Assembly (NCBI RefSeq): GCF_011745365.1
Contig: NW_024468915.1
Span: 2,272,653-2,336,652 of the forward strand
Reading direction: 5' to 3'
Origin: Cryphonectria parasitica EP155
Taxonomy: Eukaryota > Ascomycota > Sordariomycetes > Diaporthales > Cryphonectriaceae
DNA: 64,000 bases
This document shows, in pieces, positions 9,851 through 20,972 of this stretch. Each line of letters begins with the position of its first letter. Position 1 is the stretch's first letter. A program made the position numbers and the translations under genes. The notes under the pieces were generated by a model. It saw only the letters and a list, made by a program, of their open reading frames with translations. It searched no databases and was not told where the DNA came from.

Positions 9851-10321
9851 ATGAAGTTCTCCATCCTCCTCTTCGTTGCCACCGCTCTCGGTGCGCCTGT
9901 CGTCACGCAGCGCGATACTGACACCACTGAGGGCGTCGTCACTTGGGCTGATGTGGCTGCACGCGACACCGATACCACTGAGGGTGTCGTTACTTGGGCC
10001 GACGTTGCTGCTCGTGACTCTGACACTACCGAGGGTGTCGTCACTTGGGCCGACGTTGCTGCGCGTGACTCTGACACTACCGAGGGTGTCGTCACTTGGG
10101 CCGACGTTGCTGCGCGTGACTCTGACACTACCGAGGGTGTTGTTACTTGGGCGGATGTCGCCGCGCGTGACTCTGACACTACTGAGGGTGTTGTTACTTG
10201 GGCCGACGTCGCTGCGCGTGGCACTGATACCACTGAGGGTGTTGTCACTTGGGCCGACGTTGCTGCGCGTGACACTGACACCACTGAGGGTGTCGTTACT
10301 TGGGCCGACGTTGCTGCATAG
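9851..10321 (+). CDS. Secreted eight-repeat peptide precursor, candidate RiPP precursor
   Basis: 156 aa, ATG at 9851 in good context (CGCAATGA). Residues 1-15 form a signal peptide (MKFSILLFVATALGA), followed by a five-residue link, PVVTQ. The rest is eight tandem 17-residue units, R-[DG]-[TS]-DTTEGVVTWADVAA, with the last ending at the stop. Cutting after each arginine would free eight 16-17-residue peptides of three kinds: D-T (units 1, 2, 8), D-S (units 3-6) and G-T (unit 7). There are no dibasic Kex2 sites, only single Arg after Ala-Ala. Trp is the only aromatic residue and there is no Cys. Signal peptide plus repeated cores is the layout of UstA/PhomA-type precursors, and four UstYa oxidases lie 2-9 kb away. 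The role is therefore inferred as the substrate of those oxidases. Alternatives are a repeat-rich effector or a wall-associated peptide (Rep1-like). Confidence 0.85.
   Translation: MKFSILLFVATALGAPVVTQRDTDTTEGVVTWADVAARDTDTTEGVVTWADVAARDSDTTEGVVTWADVAARDSDTTEGVVTWADVAARDSDTTEGVVTWADVAARDSDTTEGVVTWADVAARGTDTTEGVVTWADVAARDTDTTEGVVTWADVAA
9911..10318 (+). repeat. Eight tandem 51-bp units coding the core peptide
   Basis: Units start at 9911, 9962, 10013, 10064, 10115, 10166, 10217 and 10268. Units 3 and 4 are identical in DNA. The others differ mostly at third codon positions, while the peptide changes at only two sites. The absence of stops in the unit leaves three frames open across the array, so the long open frames on the minus strand and in the other plus frame are shadows. 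Confidence 0.95.
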
Positions 10322-10341
10322 ACTGTCCCGACCTGAGATAT

Positions 10342-10397
10342 GTAAGTTTGATTGACCAACAAAGAATCTCTGTTTGACCCCTGCTAAACGTTTCTAG
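10342..10397 (+). other. Probable 3'-UTR intron of the precursor gene
   Basis: A strong fungal intron signature lies 20 bp after the stop codon: GTAAGT donor at 10342, a branch-like TGCTAAAC, and TTTCTAG acceptor ending at 10397 (56 bp). It supports real transcription of the precursor. Confidence 0.55.
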
Positions 10398-13300
10398 CCA
10401 GGCGAATACCCGACGAGGTCTACTTCACCATTTTGACCAGGATGGCCTAAGATGTTGAGATGGCTAGCGAAACAGAAGAGGCTGTTGGGAAGGGGAGAGT
10501 CGGGATAGGGGCCGCACTCACGATACTGTGATGGAGGGTAGAGTACTCGCAGCTTCAGCCTTTAGAGTACTTAACCAAGCAGTGTCCACCGTCACACTCC
10601 AATCGGCATATGACTGGAATGAGTTACAATTGATCAGTGCAACCTATTACCACATGATATTCGCAGAGTCTCGTAGTGATTTATAGCACGTTGGCAATGC
10701 TAGCAAATGTAACCGATCATTCATTTTACTGATTAAGGATCAAACAAGGATTGACTCGAGGCATTGGAATCTCTTCAGGGCTCCAAGGCAGAGCTACAAG
10801 TGAGACGAAAGACGTCCACATAGCCACAGTCGCTTGGGTGTCTGAGTCGGCAACAACGATCTTGGAACGAAATGATTGGGGGCTACCTCTGCTAAGATTA
10901 CAACTTCAGACCTTCCTGAATAGATTCTCATGCCTGCTTCTGTCAGCTCTCGGGTGGATTACCGACATCTTCATCCCAGGGGCGAAGCCTTTCCACAAAA
11001 GCCTTGCTTGCACAGAACGGTAGACGCGGTCCTCCATGTTGATTCCCTCCAACACTTTAGCCATTGTTGCGATGTCTTGTGCAGAATTATTACAACCCGT
11101 TTTTCTGCAGCATCTCAACACTTTTGCATCTCTTTCGCCATGTGAACGCTTTGGACGTCACCGCCACTGCTGTAATCACAGGCGTAGCAGGATATGTACC
11201 TGTGGCAGGCCGAAAACTTTGCCTTCTTAGCCGGGACTAGTATGTAACGAGTTTCTCGAATACGATCATGAAGTTGTCTGGCTTGTGGACTGGCTGGGGC
11301 TTTGAAGCCGACCTTTCAGTTCCGTAATGGCCTTTGCATGAGTGTATTCCGATCGTGAGGCTCAAGTCTCTCGCTCAATCCTTCCAGTCACAACCAGTTA
11401 GATTACAAATTGTCAAGTTGGTCTTTGCACAACGATGAGCTTCTGGCCCCAGGGGCAGACCACGCACCGCTTGTGGTCTAATTTTTTTTTTCTTGGGAGG
11501 GGCGGGAGGCAACTTAGAGTAATTTGTACCGAAAAGGGCCTATCTAGCGCTGCGATTTAACACATATGGACGTTTGGACTTGAGAATTTTGCTTCAGACG
11601 GCTCTCCAGAAAACCTCAACACATGTCTTCAGAAAGATTATATAGACCCAAGATATTTTTTGTTTTTGGCTTTTTTTACGCTGAAGTACGCATAATAAAC
11701 AAGCTAATTAGCGCACATACGACTCTCTCACAAGGTCCCTTGGTCCGACAAAGATGCCCAAGAGACGTCGGGAAAGCTAACGCCACGGGCGGCCTGCGAT
11801 AATGAAAGCGGATGTTCATAATTTGAAGCTTATCAGCTCAAGGCTCACAACAAACATTGAATCATAACAACTGTCCGTGGCCAGATAACACTGTCCGGAG
11901 CGGACTGACGACACGATTACGATGATGTATAACCTCACTACTCAGATATGCATATGGCCAACCCTTAAAAAAAGGCCGTTCTGTGCCCTTGTATTTCTTA
12001 TGTCTTTAGTGCGGCATAGCACTCATGCCGATTCGCTTTGTCCTTTGCAATTGTTATAGCGTAATGCGCCTTTAACCTTGATTGCGTTTAGCTTTAGATT
12101 TGCATGTGATTGCTTTGCTAGGCTGGGGTGTACTTGCAAGAGTAGACTTCAACGGCAAACTCTTTTAATTCTCGGCATGAAAGCCTCAGATCCACAACTT
12201 CCGCGATGGTGGCTTGGGCGTCTTAGCACAGCGGATGCTCGACCTGCAGACATGTCACCCTCTGCGCCGAGGCTTTTAGCGACAAAGTCAACAACCCTCC
12301 AATACTACAGGTGAGAAGTTAATTCTTTCTTGGAGCGCCAGCAAAACGTGACGATTCTATGGGAGCTGATTGGGCAACGCATACATGACACCAGCCGCGC
12401 CTGTGGGTTCATCCAGAGTCTTCCAACTGTTGAAGCAAGCAGGCACGGTACCATCTAAATGACCAATCCTTTCAGAGAGCAATACCGATAGCCCGGTGAG
12501 GTATGTAGTAGCTCTAGATAGATACGGCTCTGTACATGAACCATATTAATGTTTGGTGTACGCTAGGCCAGTATAAACCCGGCATTTGAGTGGCTCTTCT
12601 GACACCTGTGATTGAGAATTCCCATGAATCAGTGATTGTCGAGACGGGTGAGGTGCCATGATTACTACCATTTATCGAAATCGGCGTCTCTGGGCCTGTG
12701 CCTAGACCTTGATAGGTTGCCATATATTTTTTGCTTGAAGAAAGTGCATCACAGGTGCTGACGGCATTTCCATGTTCAGTTCACATTCTGTTTACGGAAG
12801 TGAGCCAATGGTGTACCCAGGAGAAGAGTCGATGAGGATTTGTTGAGCCAGCTATGGACTTGACTACTCGTGATACTTGGGTAATGTCCAACTGCAGATC
12901 GGCACCCTACCAATGCTAGCTTTGAGTTGTCCATAGCAACTCCTGTCACCTTTGGGTCCGTGACTCCCCACTGACCAAGCCGACTGGCGCCCGTCCTGCT
13001 CGGGCGGCTCTGGTCGTAAACCTTTTGACACTTTAATGTTGCACCCCCTATTTATTTTGAGGTATAAAGCCAAATAAGACGTATAAGGGGACTAGGGTTC
13101 TTCCGCAAAATGCCTAGTGGCCTTCGTCAGGTTGCCGGCTTTTCCACAGCAAAAGGAGTGGTTGTATTTCACTTTGGCCGAAATTCGGAATCAGATGGTG
13201 TGGCCAGTGAGCCGATTACGCACCACTTTTGTCTCCATAGGTTCGCTCCGAACTCTTAAGGGATGCCTAGGTGGATGCTCGAGTGGGCGATTACTATAAC

Positions 13301-15229
13301 AATTTGTGGGCGTGAATATAAGAGATCGGTCTGAGCATGGGTGATCCTAGAAAGTTTTGACCCTGCATGTTCAGGGACAGAAGTCATGATGATGAACCTG
13401 CGACTCTCTAGAGTGCTGGCTGCGTGCGTATAGAGGAACGTCGAAATTGAAGTCACAAGACGATGGTGAATAGACCAGTCCCTTTGAGGATGGAAAGGAT
13501 GTTTACAAGAAGGTTGTCACCCGGAATGCTGTTTTGACTACTTCATATGATGGGATTGAATTGTTAAAACAGCTACGTCCATTCATATTAATAGGGTAAT
13601 AGGAGGGTGCTGGGGGCGTGCAGGCAACCCCTCTAGGACGTGGCAGTAAGATGAGCAATTGCATCCGATTTCACAGTATGCAAATGCCGACCAACACCCA
13701 CAGTTGCATATGCCCTGCAAGAATTCATGGGCAAGGGAATTGGAGACCGGTCGAGTGACGTCCACGGATTAGTCAAATGTCGTTCTGAAGGGTCGCATTC
13801 CGGCACAACAATATGTTCCTGTGTGGCCTTTGAAGTGCCTCATCCGCGATGGCAAGTTAGACTGTCACGAACTCTAGATAGAGCCAGACGTCACACCGAC
13901 GGAGAGAATATTGGCTAGTCTTGGAACGTTATATTATTAGACGTACTATAGTGTAGTGTGCTCTTCTCAACGTCATACTCGCCCATGGGGAATCAATCAT
14001 CCTTTGAGAATCGGCTCATAAATCGGTATAATGATGTCCTATGTTTCCACTTTTGCTTCTTCTCTCGTCGTGTAAAAGTACATCGGCATTTTGTCTATCC
14101 GGCCTTGAGCTAATCATTTCCGTTGCTGCTTCCTGGAACCAGCAATATCCTGCTGGTATAGAAATAGAATGACTTTGGTCTTGCCAGTACAGTAAGTTTA
14201 TGGCCCGGCATGCATGATTCTAGCATTAAAATTAGGCCTAAATCATATTTGAAAACAGCCATGTTTCACAATCAAATGACGGCCCACTGTCTATCTTGTA
14301 GGTGTATTCATTCCTCAGCTTTGCAGCAAGGCGGCCAGAGAAAAGGGGGATGAGGGTGGAAAAGATGCATGTGATGCACCTCGGATTACATTGTTCTCTT
14401 AAGCAAGCCCCTCCATGGCTCAGGCATGTACTGTATAATGAATGTACGTACAGTAATGCATAACAATAGAGATCAAGAATTGTAAAGGCAAGCTAAGTTA
14501 TCTGATTGCCTTTGTTCACTAATTGCCGGAAATGAGCAGTTCTATTCGATAGATAAGGCTGCCGGGTGGACCTGACAAGACGGGACTTAGCGTGAAGCTA
14601 TTGAGCCGTCAAGGTCCAGCCCAATGTTTCTATTCATGCCAGACGTGCCGCTTCCAAGGCGGGCTGCGTATCAACCTTTCATTTCCTGTGCCATGCCGCC
14701 CTTTTCATGAGGCAATCCAACCCTCTGCGTCCCTCCCTGGCTTGGCGAGTCAAGCCAAAGGCTGACCACGTCTCGGACTGCCAACTCGTGAGCCACGCCT
14801 CCTCATTTACCTACAATCAAAGGAGCACTGGCAGCCAAGGGTCCATCCTTCGGCAGCTGAGAACGTACCCTCGGCTTCGAGATGGAGAGATGTCGTCACG
14901 TCTCCACGACAGCAGTGGGGGGTCCAGCGGAGGATGGTATCTTACATAGATCCTAGACCTGGTTCAATGTTCAACTCCATAGCATTGCAACCTCAGAAAT
15001 GCTTGGTAGCCCCGACCCTGAAAAACCTGGGGTACGAACATCACCCGTTTTCAGCCCCCACCTCGACTGTTACTCGATCATATGCCTCAAGGTGTTGCCT
15101 CCAGCTTGTCACCCACTCACTGTAGCTGCCTTTTATCTCAGCAGTCGGTGTCGCATGAGAAACGAGTGAACCACGAACACACTCATCGAGTTTGGAAGCC
15201 AAGCATTGATCCAGCCGGCTGAAGGAAGG

Positions 15230-15232
<3 letters not shown>

Positions 15233-15260
<28 letters not shown>

Positions 15261-15286
15261 CCAAAAAAAAAAAAAAAAAAAAAAAA
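15233..15286. repeat. (GA)n microsatellite followed by poly(A)
   Basis: About 14 GA dinucleotides (15233-15260), then CC and a run of 24 A (15263-15286). Nearby open frames in this stretch are low-complexity artefacts. Confidence 0.95.
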
Positions 15287-15753
15287 GGAGAGAGTGTCGA
15301 GTATAGAGTTTCGCTCTCGGTCGATTGCATTGTCGTAGCACTACACCGTCCTGGGAGGTCCAGCCGACGTTGTCCCTGGCTAGAAGAACCCTTGCTATCT
15401 TCCTCCCATGTTCTAGTCGATCAGGCTGCCAACACGTATGTTGCATTGTTTCTCATTATAGAAGGTTTAACCTGGCCACGTGCTGGCAATGTTTACTGCT
15501 GCTACTAGTCATCGGCGCGGATACCGATATCAAGAGCGTCCAGCGAGGCCAACCTTATCTATTAGGATCCACAAAATACTTACAAGCCCCCGGTTCGTCG
15601 TATCTATCCTTCCCGCCTGTCAAGGCTCTCGCCGATGTCGTCTATCCACCTTATACTCCTCGACTGCTCCGTCCTGGACCGATATCACCGGCAGTTCCGT
15701 ACCAAAATGACAAACCTTCTGTGGTACCACAGCTACGATGAAGTGCACTACCA

Positions 15754-15767
15754 CCCCCCCCCCCCCC
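15754..15767. repeat. Poly-C run (14)
   Basis: Uninterrupted C tract in the desert upstream of the amine oxidase gene. Confidence 0.95.
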
Positions 15768-16225
15768 AGCTGGTTGACAGCCTCGCGACTTAATCACCGA
15801 GCTTAGCGCAGACCTATACCTGCATAGGGAGTGCTAGCCGGACAACCCCGCTGGAGAGTTCACTGGACCGCGCCATGATAAGGTCAGAAGGCTTTCATCC
15901 TGCTGTCGATCTTCAAGGTAATGAGAATATCCGAGTGTGGAGTTGACTAGTCCTATTTGTTTGTCCAAGAGGGGAGATGACAACCTCGGCCAGGTAGACT
16001 ACTCCATGACCCTGATAGGAGGAAGCTGTCTACGTGGGGAAGGGGGGCCCTGGCTCGAATCTTTGATGTCGTCCAGAGGTGGTTTTGATAAATAGCCATG
16101 ATGGTTCCCGCGATGGATGATCAGGTTGCTTCTTGTTGGCTCTTCACCTCTCTCGACAATCTCCTACTAGGCAAAGTGGTTTTTTCCCGCTCTGCTTGGC
16201 AACGAGAAGTGATCGCAAAGCAATC

Positions 16226-18864
16226 ATGAGACTCTCGGATTCTATCTCGACCGGCTCGGCCGTCACACTCTCTCTGGCAACCCTCGGGCTGCTGGCAGAG
16301 AATGTGCTCGCCCGCCCTTCTCCCGAGCCCAAGGCGTCCTGGGTTCGTAAGGGCCACGGGCGCAAGGCCATGTCCAACGTGCTGAAGGGCAAGCGCGATG
16401 TCAACCTGCACAGGTTGACGGCCCGCAACGAGACTGCTTCCTGCTCTGGCGCGGGTGCCGTGGAGATCACGGCCCCCAAGCAGAATGTGTGGGACCAGCT
16501 CGACGATTCTGATGCTGCCAGTGTTGTTGCTTGGCTGTTTGCGCAGGAGCAGTTCAACTTGACGGTTTCGGAGGATGCCGGCCCATGGGATAACACAATG
16601 TGAGTTCTTATATATATATATATACATATATAAGATATGCCCAACACAGCTGACAATGAATTTTAAAATAGTATCCTTGTGGAGGCCATTCAGCCCAACA
16701 AGACTGATGCCTTGGCATATATCGACAGCGAGTGCACGGCGGCACCCACCAAGTGGGCCAAGGTTGTGCTCGATGTGCGAGCCACCGATGAGCCTTACTA
16801 TCAAGATCTGATGGTTGGCCCAGTCCCTATCGACAACGCTACCGTCACCTATCAGCCTCTTACCTACCCTCTGACCAAGAAGACGGAGGGCAAGGTGCGC
16901 AACCTTGCTGCGGATGACGACGATGCCCTGTATACAGACTGGCTGTACCCCATCAGCGCGTCGATATCCGACATCACCCTGGACCTGTGGAACGGCACTG
17001 GTCTGGGCCTGGACAACGACACTCTGGATATCTGGGGCATTGATCCTCTGTGGCAAGAGGATGGACGTATCGTCCGCTGGGATACCTTCTGGAACTACCC
17101 CACCGACGAGTACGACGCCGAGACCCTTCTTCCTCTTGGACTCTTCTTCAAGTCGGATGTTACCGGCCGTGACCCAAGCCAGTGGAAGCTCGAGGGCTGG
17201 CTGTACAACGACATCTTCTATGAGACCACCGAGGAGTTCCGTGCCGCCTACTGGAGCGAGGGCTTCGTCAAGAACGGCGCCAACGTCGAAGGTGCTTGGG
17301 CCGGAACCGACCAGCAAGGTGAGATCCTGCCCATGGACGTCCTCTACCCGCCTGTCTCTGTCGCGCCCGCTGGCAACCGCTTCTCCGTCGACGCCGAGCA
17401 AAAGTACGTCGAGTGGATGGACTTCAGCTTTTACATTGGCTTCTCTCGTGATTCTGGCATCTCGCTGCACGACATCCGGTACAAGGGCGAGCGGCTCATC
17501 TACGAGCTTGCCCTGAACGAGGCGCTGGCCCACTACGCCGGCAACGACCCCGTCCAGTCTGGCACCGCGTACCTGGACAGCTACTACGGCTTTGGCCCCT
17601 ACGCCTTCGAGCTGGTTTCTGGCTATGACTGCCCCAGCTACAGCACGTACCTCAACTCGACCTTCTACGTGTCCGAGACTGTGCACACGCACATCAACAG
17701 CATCTGCCTGTTCGAGTACGATGCCGACTTCCCCATCCAGCGGCACTCCAACAGCGAGTACGTTGCCGTGACCAAGAACACGTACTTCTCTGTGCGCTCC
17801 GTGTCGACTGTGGGCAACTACGACTACATGTTCACCTACACCTTCTTCCTGGACGGCTCCATTGCCGTCGAGGTGCGTGCCTCGGGCTACATCCAGTCTG
17901 CCTACTTCGCCGCGAACCAGGACTACGGCTATCAGATCCACGACTTCCTCTCTGGCTCCATGCACGACCACGTGCTCAACTTCAAGGCCGACTTCGACAT
18001 CCTCGGCACTGCCAACACGGTCCAGCTCATGACCAACACGCCCGTGACGACCACCTACCCCTGGTCCGGCAACAAGACCCGCAACACCATGAAGCTCGAG
18101 CGCAAGTTCATCGAGAGCGAGGACGAGGGCCGTATCAACTGGGACACCAACTCCGTCACCCAGGTCCTTGTCGTCAACCAGGACGAGCTGAACGACTACG
18201 GCGAGATGCGCGGCTACCGCGTGCTGCCCTACACGGGCACTGCCCACCTGACGGTCCAGAACAGCAGCAACCTGGTCAACGCCGCACACTGGGCCGAGTA
18301 CGATGTGCAGTTCACCCGTCAGAAGGATACCGAGCCCAAGTCGGCTCACGCCTACAACAGCCAGGACGTCAATGATCCTCCTGTTAACTTTGCCGAGTTC
18401 TTTGACGGCGAGAGCCTCGACCAGGAGGATCTGGTCGTCTGGTTCAACCTGGGCATGCACCATGGTAAGTGATCGCACATCCTCCCAAGCTATATTAGCA
18501 ACATTCCTACCACCCTGGCAAAATGGAATGCCCCCCAGCTAACTTTGATGCCTTAACAGTTCCCCACACTGGTGATCTGCCCAACACCGTCTTCACCACC
18601 GCTCACTCGGGCGTCCAGTTCATGCCCTCCAACTACTTCAACCTGGACCAAAGTCGCAGCACTGTCAACATGGTCAAGATCCAGTACGAGAACGGCACCA
18701 CTGTCGCTGTCGACACTTTCGGGCAGAAGCAGACCTCGGGCACGTGCGAGATCGACTACTCGGCTCAGGAGGCGGACTTCTGGGACTACACCGGTGACGT
18801 GGTCGTGCGCAAGTTCCCGTATGATCCTAATGACTGGTACTATGAGACGGACTCGATTGTCTAG
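16226..18864 (+). CDS. Secreted copper amine oxidase
   Basis: Predicted CDS join(16226..16599,16672..18464,18560..18864), 823 aa. It oxidises primary amines to aldehydes with release of ammonia and hydrogen peroxide, using copper and a topaquinone made from its own tyrosine. The cofactor motif VGNYDY is present (Tyr about 508). Copper ligands are the H-x-H pair in MHDH (about 556/558) and a later His in GMHHVPHTGDLP (about 722), which spans the second intron. The candidate catalytic Asp is in YLDSYYGFG (about 427). An N-terminal hydrophobic segment (about 12-28) and many N-glycosylation sites point to secretion. Exon 1 ends at a GTGAGT donor, and intron 1 contains a (TA)n stretch. Third codon positions are strongly GC, unlike the UstYa genes. 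A role in nitrogen scavenging from amines is likely. Confidence 0.95.
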
Positions 18865-19264
18865 AGGAACTGTTTCTTTCTTGTACATCAAGGAATCGTG
18901 TACTTGACCCTATTGCAACGCGCTGGGGATGTACATGATGTAGTTAAAAGAATTTAATTAATCATTGCCACGTTACTTGTATCTATTTCATGACGGTGTG
19001 GAGTAGTGGATAGTTGTTTGTGCCGTTGGTGGCTGTTGCTACTTCATGCAGTGCCTATGGGCTCAGTACTTAATATCGTCTCCTTAGATTGTGATTGTTG
19101 TCACAGGTGGTATATGAGAGTGAACGATAAAGATCTATGTGCTTATATATTCAGTAAGATCACACAAGACCAACTCCCACGAAAATGCAGGCAAACTCCC
19201 TTTTTCAAAGAACAAGCATCTGCTTCATTTCCGGCCCCCTTTCTGCCGGTAATTGCCAGCCTAC
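18865..19264. other. Intergenic between convergent genes
   Basis: The 3' flanks of the amine oxidase and MFS genes. No gene is seen. Confidence 0.6.
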
Positions 19265-20972
19265 TCAGTCACGCTTCTTACTAAACTTGGGCAGCGCCAA
19301 CCAGAGCATAAGCTGTACGGCCAACAAGGCCAAAACAATAGGCTGCAGGACAGCCACACCTTTGGACTGGGCAATGGCACCCACCGCAAAGGGCAGCACG
19401 GCACCGCCTCCACCCCCAAAGGCAGCAGCGAAGCCGATGGCGCTGACATGGAGGTGCTTGGGCAGAGACTTGGAGACGGCGATGATGACAGCCGGGAAGA
19501 GGGGGCCCAGGAAGAATCCCACAAGGGCGATGGCTACGGCGGAGACGATGAACTGGGGGACGAGCCAGAAGAGGAGCTCGAGGCCCATGGCGGCGGGGAG
19601 GTAGATCTTTTCGTTCAAAGGAGGGAAGAGCAGAGTCAGCCTAGAGTTGTCTTTGCAGGTTGAAAGGATAGATTATGGAATGATGTTGGAGGCAAAAAGG
19701 TGGAGGGGGGTGAAGGAAAACGTTGCCGGAGAAGGAGAAGAATGTAAATGAAGAAACGCATCAGTCACATACCATCAAAGCCAGCCGCTCGCCCAGCTTA
19801 GGCGTCAGAAACCCAAAAAAGACTCGTCCTACAGTCAACCCCAGCCAGAACCCTGTGGCCGTCATACCACTCGCAAACGCAGCACCCTGCCTCACCTTGA
19901 TCATGAACGTAACAATCCACCCGCCCAGAGCAACCTCAACACCCACATAGCACAGCAGAAAGGCAGCACACAGCCACGACACCCTAGCAGCAGGCATCTG
20001 CCACAGCGCCTCGTGCATGCTCGACGTGCCCTTTCCAGTGCCCGTGCCCGTCGTCGTCGGGTGCGCCTCCCGGAACACGCGCCCCGTCACAGGCCAGAAC
20101 GACGAGACTAGCAAGGCCAACTCGACGGCAGACACGGCAATCATGACGTAGTAGTACGCGTACCAGCCCAGGCCGAGCTTGGTGATCATGGAGGTGGCGA
20201 TCAGGGGGCCCAGCACGCCGCCGACGCCGTAGAAGGCGTGCATGAGGCCGAGCAGCTCGTTGGCGTTGGCCATGGCGCCGACAAAGGCGTTCCAGGCGGC
20301 GTCGCCGATGCCGTTGCCGAACCCGGCGAGCATGTAGACGATGACCAGGACCGGGTACGGAGGATGCTGGGAGACGACGATGAAGGCGACCAGGTGGCAG
20401 CCTCCGCACAGGAGGGCGGCGCCGCGCTGGCCGAAGTGGGTGTGGATCCAGTTGTTGGAAAAGGCGGACAGGGTGTAGCCCACGAACGGGGTGAGGAAGA
20501 CGAGCGAGATGAGGGTGTAGGAGAGGTCGTAGTAGGGCCTCATGTAGGGGATGATGGCGCCGTAGCCGGAATCTCCGAGGCCGAGCACCATGAGCGACCA
20601 GAAGGCGGCCAACACGCGGCCTCGGTTACTGCGAGGGTAGTTCCAGCGCTCTAAAGGCTGAGAGGCAATGCTGGGTGCGGGAAGGGATGAGATGCCATTC
20701 CCGAGTTTGTCGTTGTCATCGTTTAAGGAGGTGGTGGTGGCGGCGGCTGCAATGCCAGTATCAATAGATGGGCTGCTGTTGATGCCCTTTTCAGTATCGT
20801 GTGCAGTGCTTCTTCTCTTGCCTGATGTCACTGCTTCTGGAAATGGAGGTTCTGGTTCATTGCCTGACGTCTTGGCTGCAAGAGGTGATGATGGTTCATC
20901 GTCGTTGAGGGGATGATGCTCGTGGACGGGAGCCTCTCTGAGTTCGATCGAGGTAGCGGAGCTGCCCAGCAT
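19265..20972 (-). CDS. MFS transporter
   Basis: Predicted CDS complement(join(19265..19606,19773..20972)), 513 aa. A disordered Ser/Thr/Asp-rich tail of about 115 residues precedes about 12 transmembrane segments. Family features are GLGDSGYGAIIPYM in helix 1, GFGNGIGDAAWNAFVG, HAFYGVGGVLGPL, TVGRVFFGFLTPKLGER and FFLGPLFPAVI. These resemble fungal MFS proteins of the fucose-permease/BSC6-like group, but the substrate cannot be read. The second exon start at 19606 (acceptor AAAAG) was chosen because it restores the IYL...LLFWLVP helix in frame; other acceptors give wrong phases. It converges on the amine oxidase gene. Confidence 0.92.

Larger units (their letters stand above)
10398..16225. 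other. Gene desert of about 5.8 kb
   Basis: No open frame here shows a recognisable family, signal peptide or convincing intron structure. It contains several A/T runs near 11480 and 11665, a (GA)n-poly(A) microsatellite near 15233-15286 and a poly-C run at 15754-15767. It separates the AT-richer UstYa cluster from the GC-rich amine oxidase gene. Confidence 0.6.

Noticed and set aside
9766..10362. 198-residue minus-strand repeat protein opposite the precursor, plus a 159-residue plus-strand frame
   Set aside because: The 51-bp unit has no stops in several frames, so they are shadows. Only the plus-strand frame from 9851 has a signal peptide and a good start.
15206..15508. Open frames with runs of Arg/Glu and Lys
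   Set aside because: Created by the (GA)n and poly(A) tracts.
16121..18478. 785-residue minus-strand open frame across the copper amine oxidase
   Set aside because: GC-rich codons on the plus strand make the opposite frame open by chance; all conserved motifs lie on the plus strand.
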